Shown here: positions 5,091 through 5,537 of the stretch, piece after piece | Layout: each line of letters begins with the position of its first letter | How positions within the stretch are numbered: position 1 is the first letter of the stretch | Assembly: GCA_024641835.1 (NCBI GenBank) | Contig: JAHECH010000339.1 | Span: forward strand, 1 to 5,537 | Reading direction: 5' to 3' | Length of the DNA: 5,537 nt | Source: Deltaproteobacteria bacterium | GTDB lineage: Bacteria; Desulfobacterota; DSM-4660; Desulfatiglandales; HGW-15 | The notes under the pieces: generated by a model | Told to the model about the DNA's origin: nothing | Databases searched by the model: none | Seen by the model: the letters and a program-made list of their open reading frames with translations, nothing else | Position numbers and translations under genes: made by a program

Positions 5091-5537
5091 ATGGCGATGC
5101 CAAGAGGAGAAAAGGTGGTAAAGAGTTGCTGCAATTTGTGCTACCGCATGTGCGGGGTACTCGTCCATGTGAGCAACGGGAAAGTAACCAGGGTGGAGGG
5201 GGATTTCGGATGCCCGGCCAATCACGGGAGGCTTTGTGTCAAAGGCCTGGCAGCGATTGAGACCCTCTATCACCCGGACCGCCTGAAATATCCTCTCAAA
5301 AGGGAGGGAGCCAGAGGTGAAGGTAAGTGGAAGCGGATCTCATGGGATGAGGCTTTAGAGACAATAGCCCGGGCCATGAAGAAAGCCAGAGAGAAATACG
5401 GTGCGGAATCAGTCGCCTTCAGTCATGGAGACCCCAAAGGGTTCGAACATTATATCCTGAGACTATGTAACGTCTTTGGGACCCCGAACATATGCGATAC
5501 GAGGACCGTCTGTTCCATACCGAGACGTTTTGGTGCA
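5091..5537 (+). CDS. Molybdopterin (Mo/W-bisPGD) oxidoreductase, DMSO reductase family, N-terminal part
   Basis: 149 codons of a gene running off the right edge. Family proteins are usually 650-900 residues. The N-terminus carries the [4Fe-4S] motif Cys14-x2-Cys17-x3-Cys21-x27-Cys49, with Lys51 of the CVKG motif, the usual electron relay to the pterin. Then come LYHPDRLKYPLKR (59-71), KWKRISWDEALETIA (79-93) and KYGAESVAFSHG (102-113), the expected order for this family. GTPN (130-133) is followed by Cys141, at the spacing where acetylene hydratase and polysulfide/thiosulfate reductases place the Cys metal ligand. Cys13 and Cys41 are extra. There is no twin-arginine signal, so a cytoplasmic enzyme is expected. 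ATG 5091 has AGGAGAGGG (5077-5085) 5 bases upstream. The family is secure. The reaction (redox, hydroxyl transfer or hydration) cannot be told from this part. Confidence 0.93.
   Translation, partial: MAMPRGEKVVKSCCNLCYRMCGVLVHVSNGKVTRVEGDFGCPANHGRLCVKGLAAIETLYHPDRLKYPLKREGARGEGKWKRISWDEALETIARAMKKAREKYGAESVAFSHGDPKGFEHYILRLCNVFGTPNICDTRTVCSIPRRFGA

Overview
The window looks like part of a catabolic gene cluster from a strictly anaerobic bacterium. The best guess is a sulfate-reducing or syntrophic Desulfobacterota-type organism. The guess rests on gene content: a 2-hydroxyacyl-CoA dehydratase / benzoyl-CoA reductase-type subunit pair, a relic that looks like a TRAP-transporter binding protein, a PEP-synthase/rifampin-phosphotransferase-like protein, and a molybdopterin oxidoreductase with an Fe-S cluster. 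No rRNA, tRNA, CRISPR array or intact mobile element is visible.

Left half (1-2317, minus strand). Transcription order is a GntR/FCD regulator (1655-2317), a decayed C-terminal fragment resembling a TRAP solute-binding protein (1348-1584), one dehydratase-family subunit (151-1308, probable TTG start), and 3 bases further on the start of its partner subunit (1-147, cut by the window edge).

Middle (2318-3325, about 1 kb without a convincing protein gene). The regulator's probable promoter has a perfect palindrome (ATTGTAGACAAT, 2342-2353) over its -10 box. A strong sigma-70-type promoter points right (2586-2615), with a second near-identical operator copy just downstream of its start (2630-2641). 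A strong intrinsic terminator follows about 100 bases later (2727-2772). Together these define a candidate short RNA or attenuated leader of about 150 nt. The remaining 550 bases before the next gene show no supported feature.

Right half (plus strand). A 554-residue protein (3326-4990) has the helical middle region and C-terminal phosphohistidine swivel domain of the rifampin phosphotransferase / PEP synthase family but no ATP-grasp domain. It is followed 100 bases later by the N-terminus of a DMSO-reductase-family Mo/W enzyme (5091 to the window end).

Working model (inference): the regulator represses both its own leftward operon and the rightward transcript through the shared operator. The enzymes may form an anaerobic pathway in which a substrate, perhaps aromatic, is phosphorylated by a split dikinase, acted on by a Mo/W enzyme, and processed as a CoA thioester by a dehydratase/reductase-type pair. 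The needed partners (ATP-grasp subunit, ATP-dependent activator of the dehydratase) are not in the window.
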